Positions 17,365 to 26,690 of a stretch of DNA of 64,000 nt are shown here, one piece after another. The position numbers and the translations under genes are program-made. The notes under the pieces were generated by a model. It was not told the DNA's origin, did not search any database, and saw only the letters and a list, made by a program, of their open reading frames with translations. Numbering within the stretch: position 1 is the first letter of the stretch; every line of letters starts with the position of its first letter. Origin of the DNA: Romeriopsis sp046049545 (GTDB lineage: Bacteria; Cyanobacteriota; Cyanobacteriia; Leptolyngbyales; Leptolyngbyaceae); NCBI GenBank assembly GCA_046049545.1, contig JBJORF010000001.1, forward strand, positions 78,943 to 142,942, in the 5' to 3' direction.

Positions 17365-17862
17365 ATGACAATGCTACTTGGGCGAACAGTGAGTGCCTTG
17401 GTCATGACTTTAATACTGGGTGCGAGTAGTGCCGTTGGTTTGCGTGAGGCCAATGAACGGGCGAGTCGCCCCTTGCTGCCGCCGTCGGCGGTGTTTGCCT
17501 TGGATCCCTTGGAGCAAGCTGACCAATCGGGGTCGCTGGATTGTGCCAAGTTCAAGCGCCTCGCGCAATCCGCAGAATTGCAGGTGTTGGCGGTGCAGTT
17601 TGCCCACCAAGCAGAGTCTCCCGATTATCAGTCTCCCGATTATGTTGACCAAATGACCGCGCTCCAATCGGCGACCGTGCAACTACAATCCGCAACCTTT
17701 GCCGATCGCACCATTGAACAGCTACGGCAAGATTATGTTCAGCTATTGGAGCCTGTAGTGCAGGCCGCACGGCATCGTCCACCCGGCGCGATCGCTGACC
17801 TTGCCTCGTCGGTGACGCAGTTCAACCGTGAGCAAATCATTTTCAAGCAATGCGCGGCATGA
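17365..17862 (+). CDS. Exported protein of unknown function
   Basis: This 165-residue protein starts MTMLLGRTVSALVMTLILGA, a clear signal sequence, and is probably periplasmic. I chose the ATG at 17365 because GGGAG lies 8-12 nt upstream and the signal peptide then begins at residue 1; an open frame upstream to 17233 passes through a hairpin and would bury the signal. The mature part has two Cys (LDCAKFKRLAQSAE and the C-terminal FKQCAA). It also has a 15-bp in-frame duplication coding SPDYQ/SPDYV. No known family. It follows the thioredoxin gene on the same strand. Confidence 0.6.
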   Translation: MTMLLGRTVSALVMTLILGASSAVGLREANERASRPLLPPSAVFALDPLEQADQSGSLDCAKFKRLAQSAELQVLAVQFAHQAESPDYQSPDYVDQMTALQSATVQLQSATFADRTIEQLRQDYVQLLEPVVQAARHRPPGAIADLASSVTQFNREQIIFKQCAA

Positions 17863-18205
17863 TCAGCTGGGTCAATGCTCAGTCAGGTCAATGTTCAGTC
17901 AGGTCAATGTTCAGTTGGGCAAAAGCCCAAAGATTCTGAAGACAAATGGTAACTTTGACGATGGCGGTGCTTCCCCCCGCTATAAATTGCAGTATCCGAT
18001 GAAGCGTGGCATACTATCGAGTGAAGAGAGAAAAATCTCTCGCTAGAATTTTGAGTATTACGCTTTCCAGGTTGGTTTAACTTGTGTGATGTGGTGATTG
18101 AGCTCAGTCCTAAATGCAGTTGAGTGCGGTTGGGATGGGTCGATTGTTGAATTTGATTGGTTTCAATCTGTTGCAGGCCCCAAATTTTAGGATTGGAATT
18201 TGTAT
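17863..18205. repeat. 343-bp spacer with a 3 x 16-bp tandem repeat
   Basis: Immediately after the stop of the exported-protein gene there are three tandem copies of a 16-bp unit (consensus GTCAATGTTCAGTCAG) at 17871-17886, 17887-17902 and 17903-17918, the last two slightly diverged at their ends. The rest of the spacer (17919-18205) is A/T-richer and presumably carries the promoter of the next gene. No gene was seen in it. Confidence 0.85.
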
Positions 18206-18547
18206 ATGCTGTATGACTTTCCGATGCTGTCCCCCCAGGCATGGACGGAAGATAGCCAGATGGTGCGCTGGGATCTGCATGCCCAGGAAATTGCGATCGC
18301 AATCGAACAGCTGGCGGCGACTCGAACGACAGCGCTGGATTTGCGGCTTTTAAAGGATCAATATGTAATCCAGGCCCAAGAGTTGCTGGTGATTTCGCGG
18401 CAGTGGTGGACTGCGTCGGAGACCGATCGTCAGCAGTCGCTCTATCCATTGGTGATGCAGCAATCGCGACGACTCGATCGGTTGTGGGATTGTATTATGA
18501 GTCGCCAGGGGTTAGCGTTTGACGGCGGCGGTGCAGAAATTGGCTGA
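18206..18547 (+). CDS. Small hypothetical protein
   Basis: This 113-residue, mainly helical soluble protein begins MLYDFPMLSPQAWTED. It contains Trp-rich stretches (VRWDLHAQE, ISRQWWTASE, RLDRLWDCIM). No family or motif was recognised. The start is the ATG at 18206, two codons after a TTG. Its last 53 bases overlap the end of the convergently read DUF4126 gene, which is unusual and slightly weakens confidence in its 3' end. The leftward gene is the better supported of the two. Confidence 0.5.
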   Translation: MLYDFPMLSPQAWTEDSQMVRWDLHAQEIAIAIEQLAATRTTALDLRLLKDQYVIQAQELLVISRQWWTASETDRQQSLYPLVMQQSRRLDRLWDCIMSRQGLAFDGGGAEIG

Positions 18548-19091
18548 TTTTGTAGAGGCCCAAGCTGCCGATGCCGATGACCATTGTTCCACCCACAATT
18601 GGGGCGGCGATCGCGAGCACAGACAGCCCGATCGCCAGGGCCAGTTCCAGCAGGGCAAAAATTGGATTCGCTAAGCCGCCCGTCGCGGCGGTTGAACCAC
18701 CCCGTAGCAAATTCATTAAAGTTTTTGTCAGCCCTGCTGCCCCGCCGCCTGCGACTAAGGCGAGCGTCCACTGGGCGATCGGGTCGATTTCCGGCGTAAA
18801 CGAAGCAGCGACAAGGGTGCCCGCGATTATCGCGGCGGGTGTGGCGAGTACATCCAGGATGTGGTCGAACCAGGGAATTGAGTAGCCGATAATTTCCAGT
18901 ACAGCGGCGATCGCGAAGAGCGTTAGCGCCTGAGGATTTTCAATCCAATCGAATTTGGCGGGCAAATCGACATGGCCCAGCACGGCGGCGGCGCTGAGGA
19001 TCAGCAAGGGTACAAATACCCGAAAACCAGCGGCGGCGCTCAAACTAATGGCTAACAGCAACTCCAGAATCGTATTGAGGTCGAGGTGCAT
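18495..19091 (-). CDS. DUF4126 family membrane protein
   Basis: This 198-residue polytopic membrane protein is of the DUF4126 type. Its opening contains LELLLAISLSAAAGFRVFVP, the family hallmark (an AAGFR motif in the first helix). It has about five hydrophobic segments and Gly/Ala-rich loops (GGGAAGLTKTLMN, GGTMVIGIGSLGLYKI). Function is not established. I used the ATG at 19091 (MHLDLNTILE); a TTG five codons upstream is possible. It overlaps the convergent small gene by 53 bp and is divergent from the aminotransferase gene. Confidence 0.8.
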   Translation of the reverse strand: MHLDLNTILELLLAISLSAAAGFRVFVPLLILSAAAVLGHVDLPAKFDWIENPQALTLFAIAAVLEIIGYSIPWFDHILDVLATPAAIIAGTLVAASFTPEIDPIAQWTLALVAGGGAAGLTKTLMNLLRGGSTAATGGLANPIFALLELALAIGLSVLAIAAPIVGGTMVIGIGSLGLYKISQFLHRRRQTLTPGDS

Positions 19092-19246
19092 GATGAGGGT
19101 GCTCAAGAATCAAGGGAAAAACACGAAAAAACAAGCGATGATGATTTTCATCTAAGCGCAGTTTCCCGAAAATTGCGATGATGATCATTAGTAATCGGCT
19201 CCGCTGAATTTGGCGTGGCGACCTTTGGAGGAGTGGGATTAGAACG

Positions 19247-20425
19247 ATGGTGCGGTTGGCCGATCGAATGGCGGCGATGGGATCGAATGTGTTTGCCGAT
19301 ATGGATCGCGCTAAACAGGCGGCGGTGGCGGCGGGTCGGGATTTGATTGATCTGTCCTTGGGGTCGTCGGATCTGCCGACACCGCCCCATGTGCTCGCGG
19401 CGATCGGGCGATCGTTGGATGATCCCAGTACCCATGGCTATTTACTCTTCCGGGGTACGCTCCCGTTTCGGCAGGCGGCGGCGGACTGGTATGAGCGCAA
19501 GTTTGGTCTGGCGGTTGATCCGGAGACGGAGGTGCTGCCGCTGATTGGTTCCCAGGAAGGGACGGGCCATTTGCCGTTGGCGTTGCTGAATCCGGGGGAT
19601 TATGCGTTGCTGCTCGATCCGGGCTATCCTTCCCACGCGGGGGGCGTGCAGTTAGCGGGCGGGCAGATCTATCCGATGCCATTGTTGGCGGAAAATCAAT
19701 TCCTCCCGCAATTTGAAGATATTCCTGCGGCTATTCTCCAACAAGCCCGGATGATGGTGCTGAGCTATCCCCACAATCCCACTGCCGCGACGGCAACGTT
19801 GGCCTTCTTCCGATCGGCGGTGCGATTTTGTCAGCGGCATGACTTGGTGCTGGTGCATGACTTTCCCTATGCAGAGTTGGTGTTTGATGGCACGGTGCCG
19901 CCTTCGGTGCTGCAAGCCGATCCGACATTATCGGTGAGCATCGAGTTCTTCACGCTGTCGAAGTCGTTCAATATGGGTGGGTTTCGGGTGGGCTACGCGA
20001 TCGGGAATGCGGAGTTGATCACTGCCCTGCGCCAAATCAAGGCAACCGTCGATTTCAATCAGTATTTGGGAATTTTGAATGGGGCGGAAGCGGCGCTGCG
20101 TGGGCCACAGACCGCAGTGACCGCAATGGTTGCGACGTTTCGCGATCGGCGGGATGCGTTGGTTGCAGCGTTGGGCGCGATCGGTTGGGCTGTTCCCACC
20201 CCGGTGGCGGCGATGTATGTCTGGGCGGAATTGCCGGAAGCCTGGGCGGTGCGATCGGTGGAGTTTTGTGTCGAACTGGTGGCGCAGACGGGGGTGGCCT
20301 TGTCGCCGGGAGCGGGCTTTGGGTTGGCGGGAGAAGGCTATGTGCGCTTTGCCCTGGTACAAGAACCGCCGCGACTGCAAGAAGCAGTGCGGCGGTTGGC
20401 TGTTTTTTTGGAATCTCAGGTTTAG
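19247..20425 (+). CDS. PLP-dependent class I/II aminotransferase
   Basis: This is a fold-type I PLP aminotransferase of 392 residues. Visible elements are the substrate-side SLGSSDLPTPPHVLAAI, the cofactor loop GSQEGTGHLPLAL, the Asn motif SYPHNPTAA, HDFPYAELVFDG (Asp and Tyr contacting PLP), the Schiff-base Lys in TLSKSFNMGGFRVG, and the C-terminal Arg in GYVRFALVQ. It resembles the LL-diaminopimelate/aspartate aminotransferase-like group, but this sequence alone does not settle substrate. It could transaminate amino acids in lysine, methionine or aromatic metabolism. The start is the ATG at 19247. No neighbouring biosynthetic gene helps the assignment. Confidence 0.88.
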   Translation: MVRLADRMAAMGSNVFADMDRAKQAAVAAGRDLIDLSLGSSDLPTPPHVLAAIGRSLDDPSTHGYLLFRGTLPFRQAAADWYERKFGLAVDPETEVLPLIGSQEGTGHLPLALLNPGDYALLLDPGYPSHAGGVQLAGGQIYPMPLLAENQFLPQFEDIPAAILQQARMMVLSYPHNPTAATATLAFFRSAVRFCQRHDLVLVHDFPYAELVFDGTVPPSVLQADPTLSVSIEFFTLSKSFNMGGFRVGYAIGNAELITALRQIKATVDFNQYLGILNGAEAALRGPQTAVTAMVATFRDRRDALVAALGAIGWAVPTPVAAMYVWAELPEAWAVRSVEFCVELVAQTGVALSPGAGFGLAGEGYVRFALVQEPPRLQEAVRRLAVFLESQV

Positions 20426-20463
20426 CGTTTCCGGCTTAGAAGCTCAGACGGGGCCGCTCCCGC

Positions 20464-20901
20464 TTAGAATGGGATCTCGTCAAAATCTGCCTCTTCAACA
20501 ACCGGAGCCGCCGCCTTTTTCGCCGTCTTCGTCGCGGTGGCCGCAGCGGGAACACTGGCATTTCCGGCGGCGGGCGGTGCGCCGATGCCGAGGGTAACGC
20601 CACCGACTTCATAGATTTTGGTAATCGTCAGTTCTGCCCGTTTTTCTTTAAACCCTTCGGGCCGCTCCACAGTGTTCATCCCCAAGCGCCCTTCGATGAT
20701 CACCTGTGCGCCGACTTGGTACTTGGCCACAATATCTTGAGCCGTATTGCCCCAGCCGATCGCCTTAACTTCGGCACCGGGCTCTTCTGGGCGCAGACCC
20801 GCAAACTGGACTTTCATCTCCGCGATCGCCAGTTGATTGTCCTGGGTGTAGCGCAGTTGGGGGGCTTCGGTAATTTGGGCCAGCAAAATGCAACTGTTCA
20901 T
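20464..20901 (-). CDS. ssb: Single-stranded DNA-binding protein (cyanobacterial type)
   Basis: This 145-residue OB-fold protein covers residues 1-105 (MNSCILLAQITEAPQLRYTQ...). An Ala/Thr/Lys-rich linker follows, then an acidic tail ending DFDEIPF, which is the C-terminal interaction motif of SSB proteins. It would coat single-stranded DNA and recruit repair and replication proteins. A strong Shine-Dalgarno (GGAGGAAG) precedes the ATG at 20901. Cyanobacteria often have more than one SSB-like gene, so this could be a paralogue of the main SSB. The aminotransferase gene converges on it with a 38-bp gap. Confidence 0.88.
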   Translation of the reverse strand: MNSCILLAQITEAPQLRYTQDNQLAIAEMKVQFAGLRPEEPGAEVKAIGWGNTAQDIVAKYQVGAQVIIEGRLGMNTVERPEGFKEKRAELTITKIYEVGGVTLGIGAPPAAGNASVPAAATATKTAKKAAAPVVEEADFDEIPF

Positions 20902-21024
20902 TAGGGCTTCCTCCAGGGTGATCGTCGCTTGAATGGGGGCGACAATAGAATACCTGACGATCGGTAAAAGTGGTTCAGAAGTTTTGGGATTTGCGGTTAT
21001 GGCTGGATTGATGCTTGAGCCAGT

Positions 21025-23547
21025 CTAAAGATCGCGATCCTGGGCGACGAAGGTTTGGACTTGGACTTTGTATTCGCGGAGGGTTTCGTCCACCCAGGAT
21101 CGATCGGCGCTATTCGCATAGATGTGGATTATTGGTTCGCTGGCATCGGGCAGAATCAGTACCCAACTGTCATGTTGATCGTTGAAGATTTTTACGCCGT
21201 CGATCAGTTCTAGCCGATCGTGGGTGTGGGTTTCGATGAAATGTCGCATTAATGCGCCTTTGACCTTCCAGGGACAGCGCACGGCGTAGGTTTTGTGGGT
21301 GATGTGGGGGCAGTTGGCACGGATTTCGCCGAGGGTGCGGTTTTGGAGTTGCAGGAGTTCGATTAGTTTCGCAATGCAAAACATCGCATCAAATCCTGGA
21401 TGTAGTTGCGGAAAAATAAAGCCCATGTCACCGCTGCCGCCCAGGATCGTATGCGGGTGGTCATAACAGGCCTGCATCAGGGCGGTGGGGTTGTCCTGGG
21501 TGCGGATCACTTGGCTGTCGTAGCGGTGGGCAATGATTTCGACGGCGCTGCTGGCATGGACAGGCACGACGACGCGACTGCGGGGATGGGCGCTGAGCAT
21601 CATATCGACCATCAGGGCGGTGAGTGTTTCACCGCGAATGGCTTCCCCGGCTTCATCCACGAGCACTAACAGTTCACCATTCGCGGCGACTTGTACACCG
21701 AAATTGGCCCGCAGGGCTTCAACGACATGGCCGAGTTGGTTGAGTAAGATTTCGCGATCGTCCCGAGTTGGGGTTTTCTGGGTCAGGCTCGCATTCAGCA
21801 CCACGGCATCGCAGCCAAATTTCGCCAGGAGTTGTGGCAATACTGCGCCGGACACTGCGTAGGCATAGTCGATTACCACTTTGGCGCTGCTTTGATTCAC
21901 CGCCCGGGCATTAATTTGCTGCTCAAAGCTGCGGCTATAAATCTCGATCGCGTGATTCATCTCGATGATATTGCCGATCTCGGACATCGCGGCCCGCCGG
22001 AAATCTTCCTTGAAAAATGCGCCTTCAATTTTCTTTTCGGCGGCTTTGCTTAGGTTGATCCCATGGGCATCAAAGCATTCAATCAAGATGCGATCGGAGA
22101 ACTTGGGGTCAACCCGCACGTGAATCCCCCCCGCCACCCCCAAGGCCGGAACGACCGATCGGGCCACGGGAATCGCTGTGGATTGTAGATCCTGAATATG
22201 CACCCCCACAGACATCAGCCCGGCGATCAACGATCGGGTGACCATGCGGGAGACCGATCGTTGATCGCGCGATACCGTGACCTGGGATCCCTGGGGCAGG
22301 GTCGAACCAAAAGCTGCGCCCAGCTTCACCGCAAATTCGGGAATCATCTCCACATTGGCAATCCCGACCACGCCCCGCTGGCCGAAGAGATTCCGCTGAG
22401 CGGTCGCCCCCCAAATCAAATTGCTGTTCAGAATTGCGCCGGGTTCAATCAATTTCTGCGGCCAAACCCTGACCTGAGGACTAATCCGCGCCTCTTCCCC
22501 AATCCGACAAAGCGGCCCCACCACTGCGCCTTCGAGTACCTGCGCCCGTCGCTCCACCCGCACCCCCCGGCCAATCACACAGCCCCGCAGATGGGCTTCT
22601 TCGCCGATAATGCAGCCATTGCCAATAATCGGTCGTTTCAAATCGGCATCCGCCCCGATCGTCACATGGTCACCAATCACCGTGCCACTTTCTAAGATCA
22701 CCCGCGCCCCAATCCGGCATTGGCTGCCAATCAGTGCCGGGGCCGCCAATTGTGCGGATGGATCAATCATCGTTTCGGCCCCCACCCAAATCCCAGGCGC
22801 ATGTTCGACATAACCGATCGGGGCAGTGCCTTGCTGGAGATGCTGGGCGAGCCGATCGTACTGGGCCGTGCGATAGGTTTCTAAATTACCGACATCGCAC
22901 CAATAGCCCGCCGCCACGTAGCCATAGAGCGGCAGTTGTTTATCGAGCAGTAATGGAAATAAATCCTGGGAGAAATCGCAGGTGACTCCCTCTGGTAAAT
23001 AATCCAACGCCTCGGGTTCCAAGATATAAATCCCGGTGTTGACGGTGTCAGAGAAAACTTCACTGGTGGTCGGCTTCTCCAGAAAGCGTTGGACTTGGCC
23101 GCGATCGTCGGTGATCACGACACCAAATTCTAGGGGATTGGGTACAGGGGCGAGCACTAGGGTCGCGATCGCGGCGCGCGATCGATGGAAGGCGATCGCG
23201 CGCCGCAGGTCAATATCGGTCACGCTGTCACCGCTAATGACGATAAACGTTTCGGTGAGCAATTCGGCAATCTGCTTGACGCAGCCCGCCGTCCCCAGCG
23301 GCTGATCCTCCTCCACCGCGTAGATCAAGTTCACCCCAAAGTCCGCCCCATCTTGGAAATAATCGCGCAGCACATCCGGGAGGTAATGCAGCGTGGCGAT
23401 GATTTCGGTGATGCCGTGGTGGCGGAGGAGCTGAATGATATGTTCGGCGATCGGGCGATTCAGAATCGGCACCATCGGTTTGGGCGAATCGCAGGTTAGG
23501 GGTCGGAGCCTGGTGCCCGAACCGCCGGCCATTACAACTGCGCGCAT
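21025..23547 (-). CDS. Sugar nucleotidyltransferase / phosphomannomutase-like fusion
   Basis: This 840-residue protein has three parts. First is a nucleotidyltransferase domain (about 1-230), starting MRAVVMAGGSGTRLRPLTCD with the GGSGTRL pyrophosphorylase motif and FLEKPT. Second is a left-handed beta-helix of hexapeptide repeats (about 245-375). Third is a C-terminal phosphohexomutase-like domain (about 380-840). By family it makes GDP-mannose or a similar activated sugar. The mutase half lacks the usual TASHNP phosphoserine loop; the aligned region reads GGIHVRVDPKFSDR. No DGDGDR metal loop is visible, so this half is probably non-catalytic. This architecture is familiar from cyanobacteria. 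The start is the ATG at 23547. Confidence 0.88.
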   Translation of the reverse strand: MRAVVMAGGSGTRLRPLTCDSPKPMVPILNRPIAEHIIQLLRHHGITEIIATLHYLPDVLRDYFQDGADFGVNLIYAVEEDQPLGTAGCVKQIAELLTETFIVISGDSVTDIDLRRAIAFHRSRAAIATLVLAPVPNPLEFGVVITDDRGQVQRFLEKPTTSEVFSDTVNTGIYILEPEALDYLPEGVTCDFSQDLFPLLLDKQLPLYGYVAAGYWCDVGNLETYRTAQYDRLAQHLQQGTAPIGYVEHAPGIWVGAETMIDPSAQLAAPALIGSQCRIGARVILESGTVIGDHVTIGADADLKRPIIGNGCIIGEEAHLRGCVIGRGVRVERRAQVLEGAVVGPLCRIGEEARISPQVRVWPQKLIEPGAILNSNLIWGATAQRNLFGQRGVVGIANVEMIPEFAVKLGAAFGSTLPQGSQVTVSRDQRSVSRMVTRSLIAGLMSVGVHIQDLQSTAIPVARSVVPALGVAGGIHVRVDPKFSDRILIECFDAHGINLSKAAEKKIEGAFFKEDFRRAAMSEIGNIIEMNHAIEIYSRSFEQQINARAVNQSSAKVVIDYAYAVSGAVLPQLLAKFGCDAVVLNASLTQKTPTRDDREILLNQLGHVVEALRANFGVQVAANGELLVLVDEAGEAIRGETLTALMVDMMLSAHPRSRVVVPVHASSAVEIIAHRYDSQVIRTQDNPTALMQACYDHPHTILGGSGDMGFIFPQLHPGFDAMFCIAKLIELLQLQNRTLGEIRANCPHITHKTYAVRCPWKVKGALMRHFIETHTHDRLELIDGVKIFNDQHDSWVLILPDASEPIIHIYANSADRSWVDETLREYKVQVQTFVAQDRDL

Positions 23548-23861
23548 GGATATCGCCTCCGTCTTTAGCCTTTGCTGCCTTTAGCCTTTGCCGCCTTTAG
23601 GCTTTTCTATTGTGTCGAAAATTCCGGGATTCTGCGAAATCTCACAATTTGTATCAATTGCATCCTGGATTTCCGGGGCTGCTGGATGCGAGCATGAATT
23701 CACAGCTTGTGGATCAACCACTGTTTGCCTGGGCGCTAGCGCAGACGAAATTCTCTCCTTTACAATGGAAAGCAAATAGCCTATACGGTTGGATGTTGGG
23801 CCTTGAGGCCGTGGCATAAAACTTGAGGCCGTGGCTTAAAACTGAGTTGCGCGGGTTCCTG
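23548..23861. repeat. Divergent spacer with two different tandem duplications
   Basis: This 314-bp region lies between the nucleotidyltransferase and DUF1400 hydrolase starts. A 16-bp unit (CTTTAGCCTTTGCYGC) occurs at 23563-23578 and 23579-23594, with a partial third copy to about 23607. A 20-bp unit (CTTGAGGCCGTGGCWTAAAA) occurs at 23802-23821 and 23822-23841, only 20 bp before the ATG at 23862, so it lies in the untranslated leader of that gene. No further gene was seen. Confidence 0.85.
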
Positions 23862-25532
23862 ATGTGGGGTGATGTGGTGAAGTGGCTTGGACATCGACTC
23901 GGAGTATTGTGGGCGGGATTAGTGCTGGGCGGTGCTGGGGGTTTGTTGGTTGAGAGTATGGGGCAACGGGCGATCGCGGCGGAGCGACTGACGATTTCCT
24001 ATGGGTTGCTGTCGCGATCGGTGTCGTTAGACGGTTTGGTGGCCTATGCCGATCGCGGCGAACTCGATGATGAGCTGTATGTCTACACGCGGTATGTCAC
24101 CCCGGAACAGCGCGAACTGCTGCGCCGATCGTTGCGCTTAAAGGCCGATCTGAGCGTTGTGGCGGTGTCGCAGTTTCTCTACAGTCCCCAGGGCCAGATT
24201 GTGTTGCAACGCCTGGGGGACGTGGTGCAGCCAGAATCCCGCGATAACGGCCTGTACGCGATTCGCGCGGCGCTGATTATGGCAGCGGCGGATGCGGAGG
24301 GATTGACTCCCCTGAATGTGTTGCGGAAGTTTCCCACGCCGGGGATTCGCTTGGATTTGCAAAAAACCTTGGAGATTACGGCGGCGCTGGATGATGTTGT
24401 CCGCCAGACGAATCAAGCAGCCCAACAGATTGCGGCACAGACGGAGCAGAATCTCGCGGCGGAGACCTTGCCGCAGCCCCTGGCGAACTTGACGATGCCA
24501 GGGCTAGTCAGTTGGGCACGGCAGGAATTGTTTTTGGAAGATCGCAGTCGGGTGGCGATTTCGGGGTTTGCCAGAATTCGGCCCGTACGGTTCTATGTCT
24601 ATGGCCCGCGTTTGCGGCAAGCGGCGAAGACTCCGGTGGTGGTGATTTCCCATGGGTTGGGTTCTGATCGGGGCAGCTTTGCGTATCTGGCCGAGCATTT
24701 GGCTTCCCATGGCTATACGGTGGTGGTGCCTGCCCATCCCGGCAGTGATGCGAATCAAATGGCGGCGTTGCTGCGCGGTCGGGCGGATGAAGTGGCCGCG
24801 CCCGTGGAATTTATCGATCGGCCCCTGGATGTGAAATTTATTTTGGATTATCTCCAAGCTGATCCGCGCTGGAATTTTGCGGATTGGAATAATGTGGGGG
24901 TATTGGGCCAATCCTTTGGGGGCTATACGGCGCTGGCGTTGGCGGGGGCGACGCTGAACTTCGATCGATTAGCCCAGGAATGTGAATCGGGCAAGCAGCT
25001 GGTGACCCTGAATATTTCGCTGTTGCTGCAATGTCGGGCGGCGGAATTGCCCCGTCAGCCCTATGCCATTGCCGATGCCAGAGTCAAGGCGATCGTTACC
25101 GCGAATGCGGTGAGCAGCGTGGTGTTTGGGCCAGATGGCTTGGCTCCGGTGCAGGTGCCGACGCTGATGATTTCGGGGAAGGCGGATACGGTGGCTCCGG
25201 CATTGCTGGAGCAGATGCGATCGTTTAGTTGGCTAACGGCCCCAGAGCGGTATTTAGCGCTGGTCGATCGCAGTACGCATTTTTCATTTTTGGCGGAGTC
25301 GCCCGAGGGCGAGGGGGTGCAATTGCAATTACCCACGGAGGTGGTAGGGCCGAGTCCGGCAACGAACCAGCGCTATCTCAGTGCGTTGAGTTTGGCGTTT
25401 TTTCAGCGGCATTTGCAGCAGCAGGTGAGCTATCAGCCTTATCTGACGGGGCGTTATGGTCGATCGCTCAGTCGTGATCCGCTACGGATTGATTTGGTGC
25501 GATCATTGTCGATCGAGGATCTGCCGAAGTAG
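23862..25532 (+). CDS. DUF1400 / alpha-beta hydrolase protein
   Basis: This 556-residue exported or membrane-anchored hydrolase has an N-terminal hydrophobic segment (HRLGVLWAGLVLGGAGGLLV) acting as signal or anchor. A DUF1400 region follows (about 40-160, ITISYGLLSRSVSLDGL-type start and a YVTPEQRELLRRSL stretch). The alpha/beta hydrolase domain covers about 230-550. The catalytic set is visible: the oxyanion-side VVVISHGLGSDRGSF, nucleophile elbow LGQSFGGYTAL, an Asp in ISGKADTVAP and a His in DRSTHFSF. Substrate unknown; this pairing is typical of cyanobacteria. I chose the ATG at 23862; a TTG at 23823 would lie inside a 20-bp tandem repeat. Confidence 0.87.
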   Translation: MWGDVVKWLGHRLGVLWAGLVLGGAGGLLVESMGQRAIAAERLTISYGLLSRSVSLDGLVAYADRGELDDELYVYTRYVTPEQRELLRRSLRLKADLSVVAVSQFLYSPQGQIVLQRLGDVVQPESRDNGLYAIRAALIMAAADAEGLTPLNVLRKFPTPGIRLDLQKTLEITAALDDVVRQTNQAAQQIAAQTEQNLAAETLPQPLANLTMPGLVSWARQELFLEDRSRVAISGFARIRPVRFYVYGPRLRQAAKTPVVVISHGLGSDRGSFAYLAEHLASHGYTVVVPAHPGSDANQMAALLRGRADEVAAPVEFIDRPLDVKFILDYLQADPRWNFADWNNVGVLGQSFGGYTALALAGATLNFDRLAQECESGKQLVTLNISLLLQCRAAELPRQPYAIADARVKAIVTANAVSSVVFGPDGLAPVQVPTLMISGKADTVAPALLEQMRSFSWLTAPERYLALVDRSTHFSFLAESPEGEGVQLQLPTEVVGPSPATNQRYLSALSLAFFQRHLQQQVSYQPYLTGRYGRSLSRDPLRIDLVRSLSIEDLPK

Positions 25533-25595
25533 GTTAAATTGCGACATCATAGGAGTAGCTTTGAGCAGTAATTGAGCCACCTGATTGATCCAAGT

Positions 25596-26543
25596 ATGGA
25601 CGGATTTCTGAATCTAAATAAACCGCTGGGATTGACTTCCCATGATTGTGTCGCAAAATTACGGCGGATTCTGGGCACGAAAAAAATTGGTCACGCGGGG
25701 ACACTTGATCCGGCGGCGGATGGGGTGTTGCCGATCGCGGTGGGGCGGGTGACGCGGTTGTTGCAATATTTGCCGGGGGATAAGGCCTATCAGGCGACGG
25801 TGCGGTTTGGGGTGACGACGGACAGTGATGATCTTGAAGGGCAGGTGTTGACCCAAACGCCTGCGCCGCAGTTGACCCAAGACCAAGTGGTGGCGGTGCT
25901 GGGACAGTTTCAAGGGCGAATCCAGCAGATTCCGCCCGCGTTTAGTGCGATTCAAGTGGATGGGCAGCGGCTCTATGCCTTGGCGCGGGCGGGGAAGGCG
26001 GTGGATGTGCCGATGCGGGAAGTGGTGGTGAATGGAATTGAAGTGTTGGCTTGGCGATCGGGGGCGTTTCCCGAAATTGATTTGGCGATTGCCTGTGGGG
26101 CGGGGACTTATATCCGGGCGATCGCGCGGGATTTGGGGGCAGCAGTGGGCACGGGGGCGACGCTGGCCGGATTGCGGCGGACGGTGAGCAGTGGGTTTGG
26201 GATTGCGGGGAGTTTGAGTTTGCCGGAGGTGAGTGAGCGGTTTGCGGCGGGGGCGTTGGATCTAGCGCCGCCGATCGCGGTGCTTCAGGGGTTGCCGCAA
26301 TTGGTGTTGAGGGATGGGACGATCGGGCGGCGCTGGTGTTTTGGGCAGAAGGTGGAGTTGGAGTCGGAGGTTTTAGCAGGGTTTGGGTTAGGTCAGCCGG
26401 AGGGGGATGTGGCTTATCGGGTGCATGATGCGGGAGGAGAGTTTTTGGGGATTACGAAGGTGGAGGTTTGGGAAACGGGTTGGCGATTGTTGCCGCAAAT
26501 GGTTTATCGATCGAATGATGGGGATGTAAAAGAGACTACTTAG
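25596..26543 (+). CDS. truB: tRNA pseudouridine(55) synthase
   Basis: TruB converts U55 in the T-loop of tRNAs to pseudouridine. The 315-residue protein starts MDGFLNLNKPLGLTSHDCVA, the family's usual beginning, and carries the catalytic Asp in KIGHAGTLDPAADGVLPIAVG (Asp at about 38). Downstream, SAIQVDGQRLYALARAG and GTYIRAIARDLG are typical TruB motifs. I chose the ATG at 25596; a TTG 24 bases upstream would add eight non-conserved residues. The coding sequence is notably G-rich compared with its neighbours. It follows the DUF1400 hydrolase by 63 bp and may share its transcript. Confidence 0.95.
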   Translation: MDGFLNLNKPLGLTSHDCVAKLRRILGTKKIGHAGTLDPAADGVLPIAVGRVTRLLQYLPGDKAYQATVRFGVTTDSDDLEGQVLTQTPAPQLTQDQVVAVLGQFQGRIQQIPPAFSAIQVDGQRLYALARAGKAVDVPMREVVVNGIEVLAWRSGAFPEIDLAIACGAGTYIRAIARDLGAAVGTGATLAGLRRTVSSGFGIAGSLSLPEVSERFAAGALDLAPPIAVLQGLPQLVLRDGTIGRRWCFGQKVELESEVLAGFGLGQPEGDVAYRVHDAGGEFLGITKVEVWETGWRLLPQMVYRSNDGDVKETT

Positions 26544-26690
26544 GATGCTTTACAGTCCTTTCATATTTGGTTGCGTAAGATTTCAGTGGACTCGAATACG
26601 CTCAAGAAAATATAACTGGTGGAGGAAGAAATTTGATTGCTTGGGCAATTATATTTCCCTTGAAAATTTTGAATCAATCAGGGGTTATTT

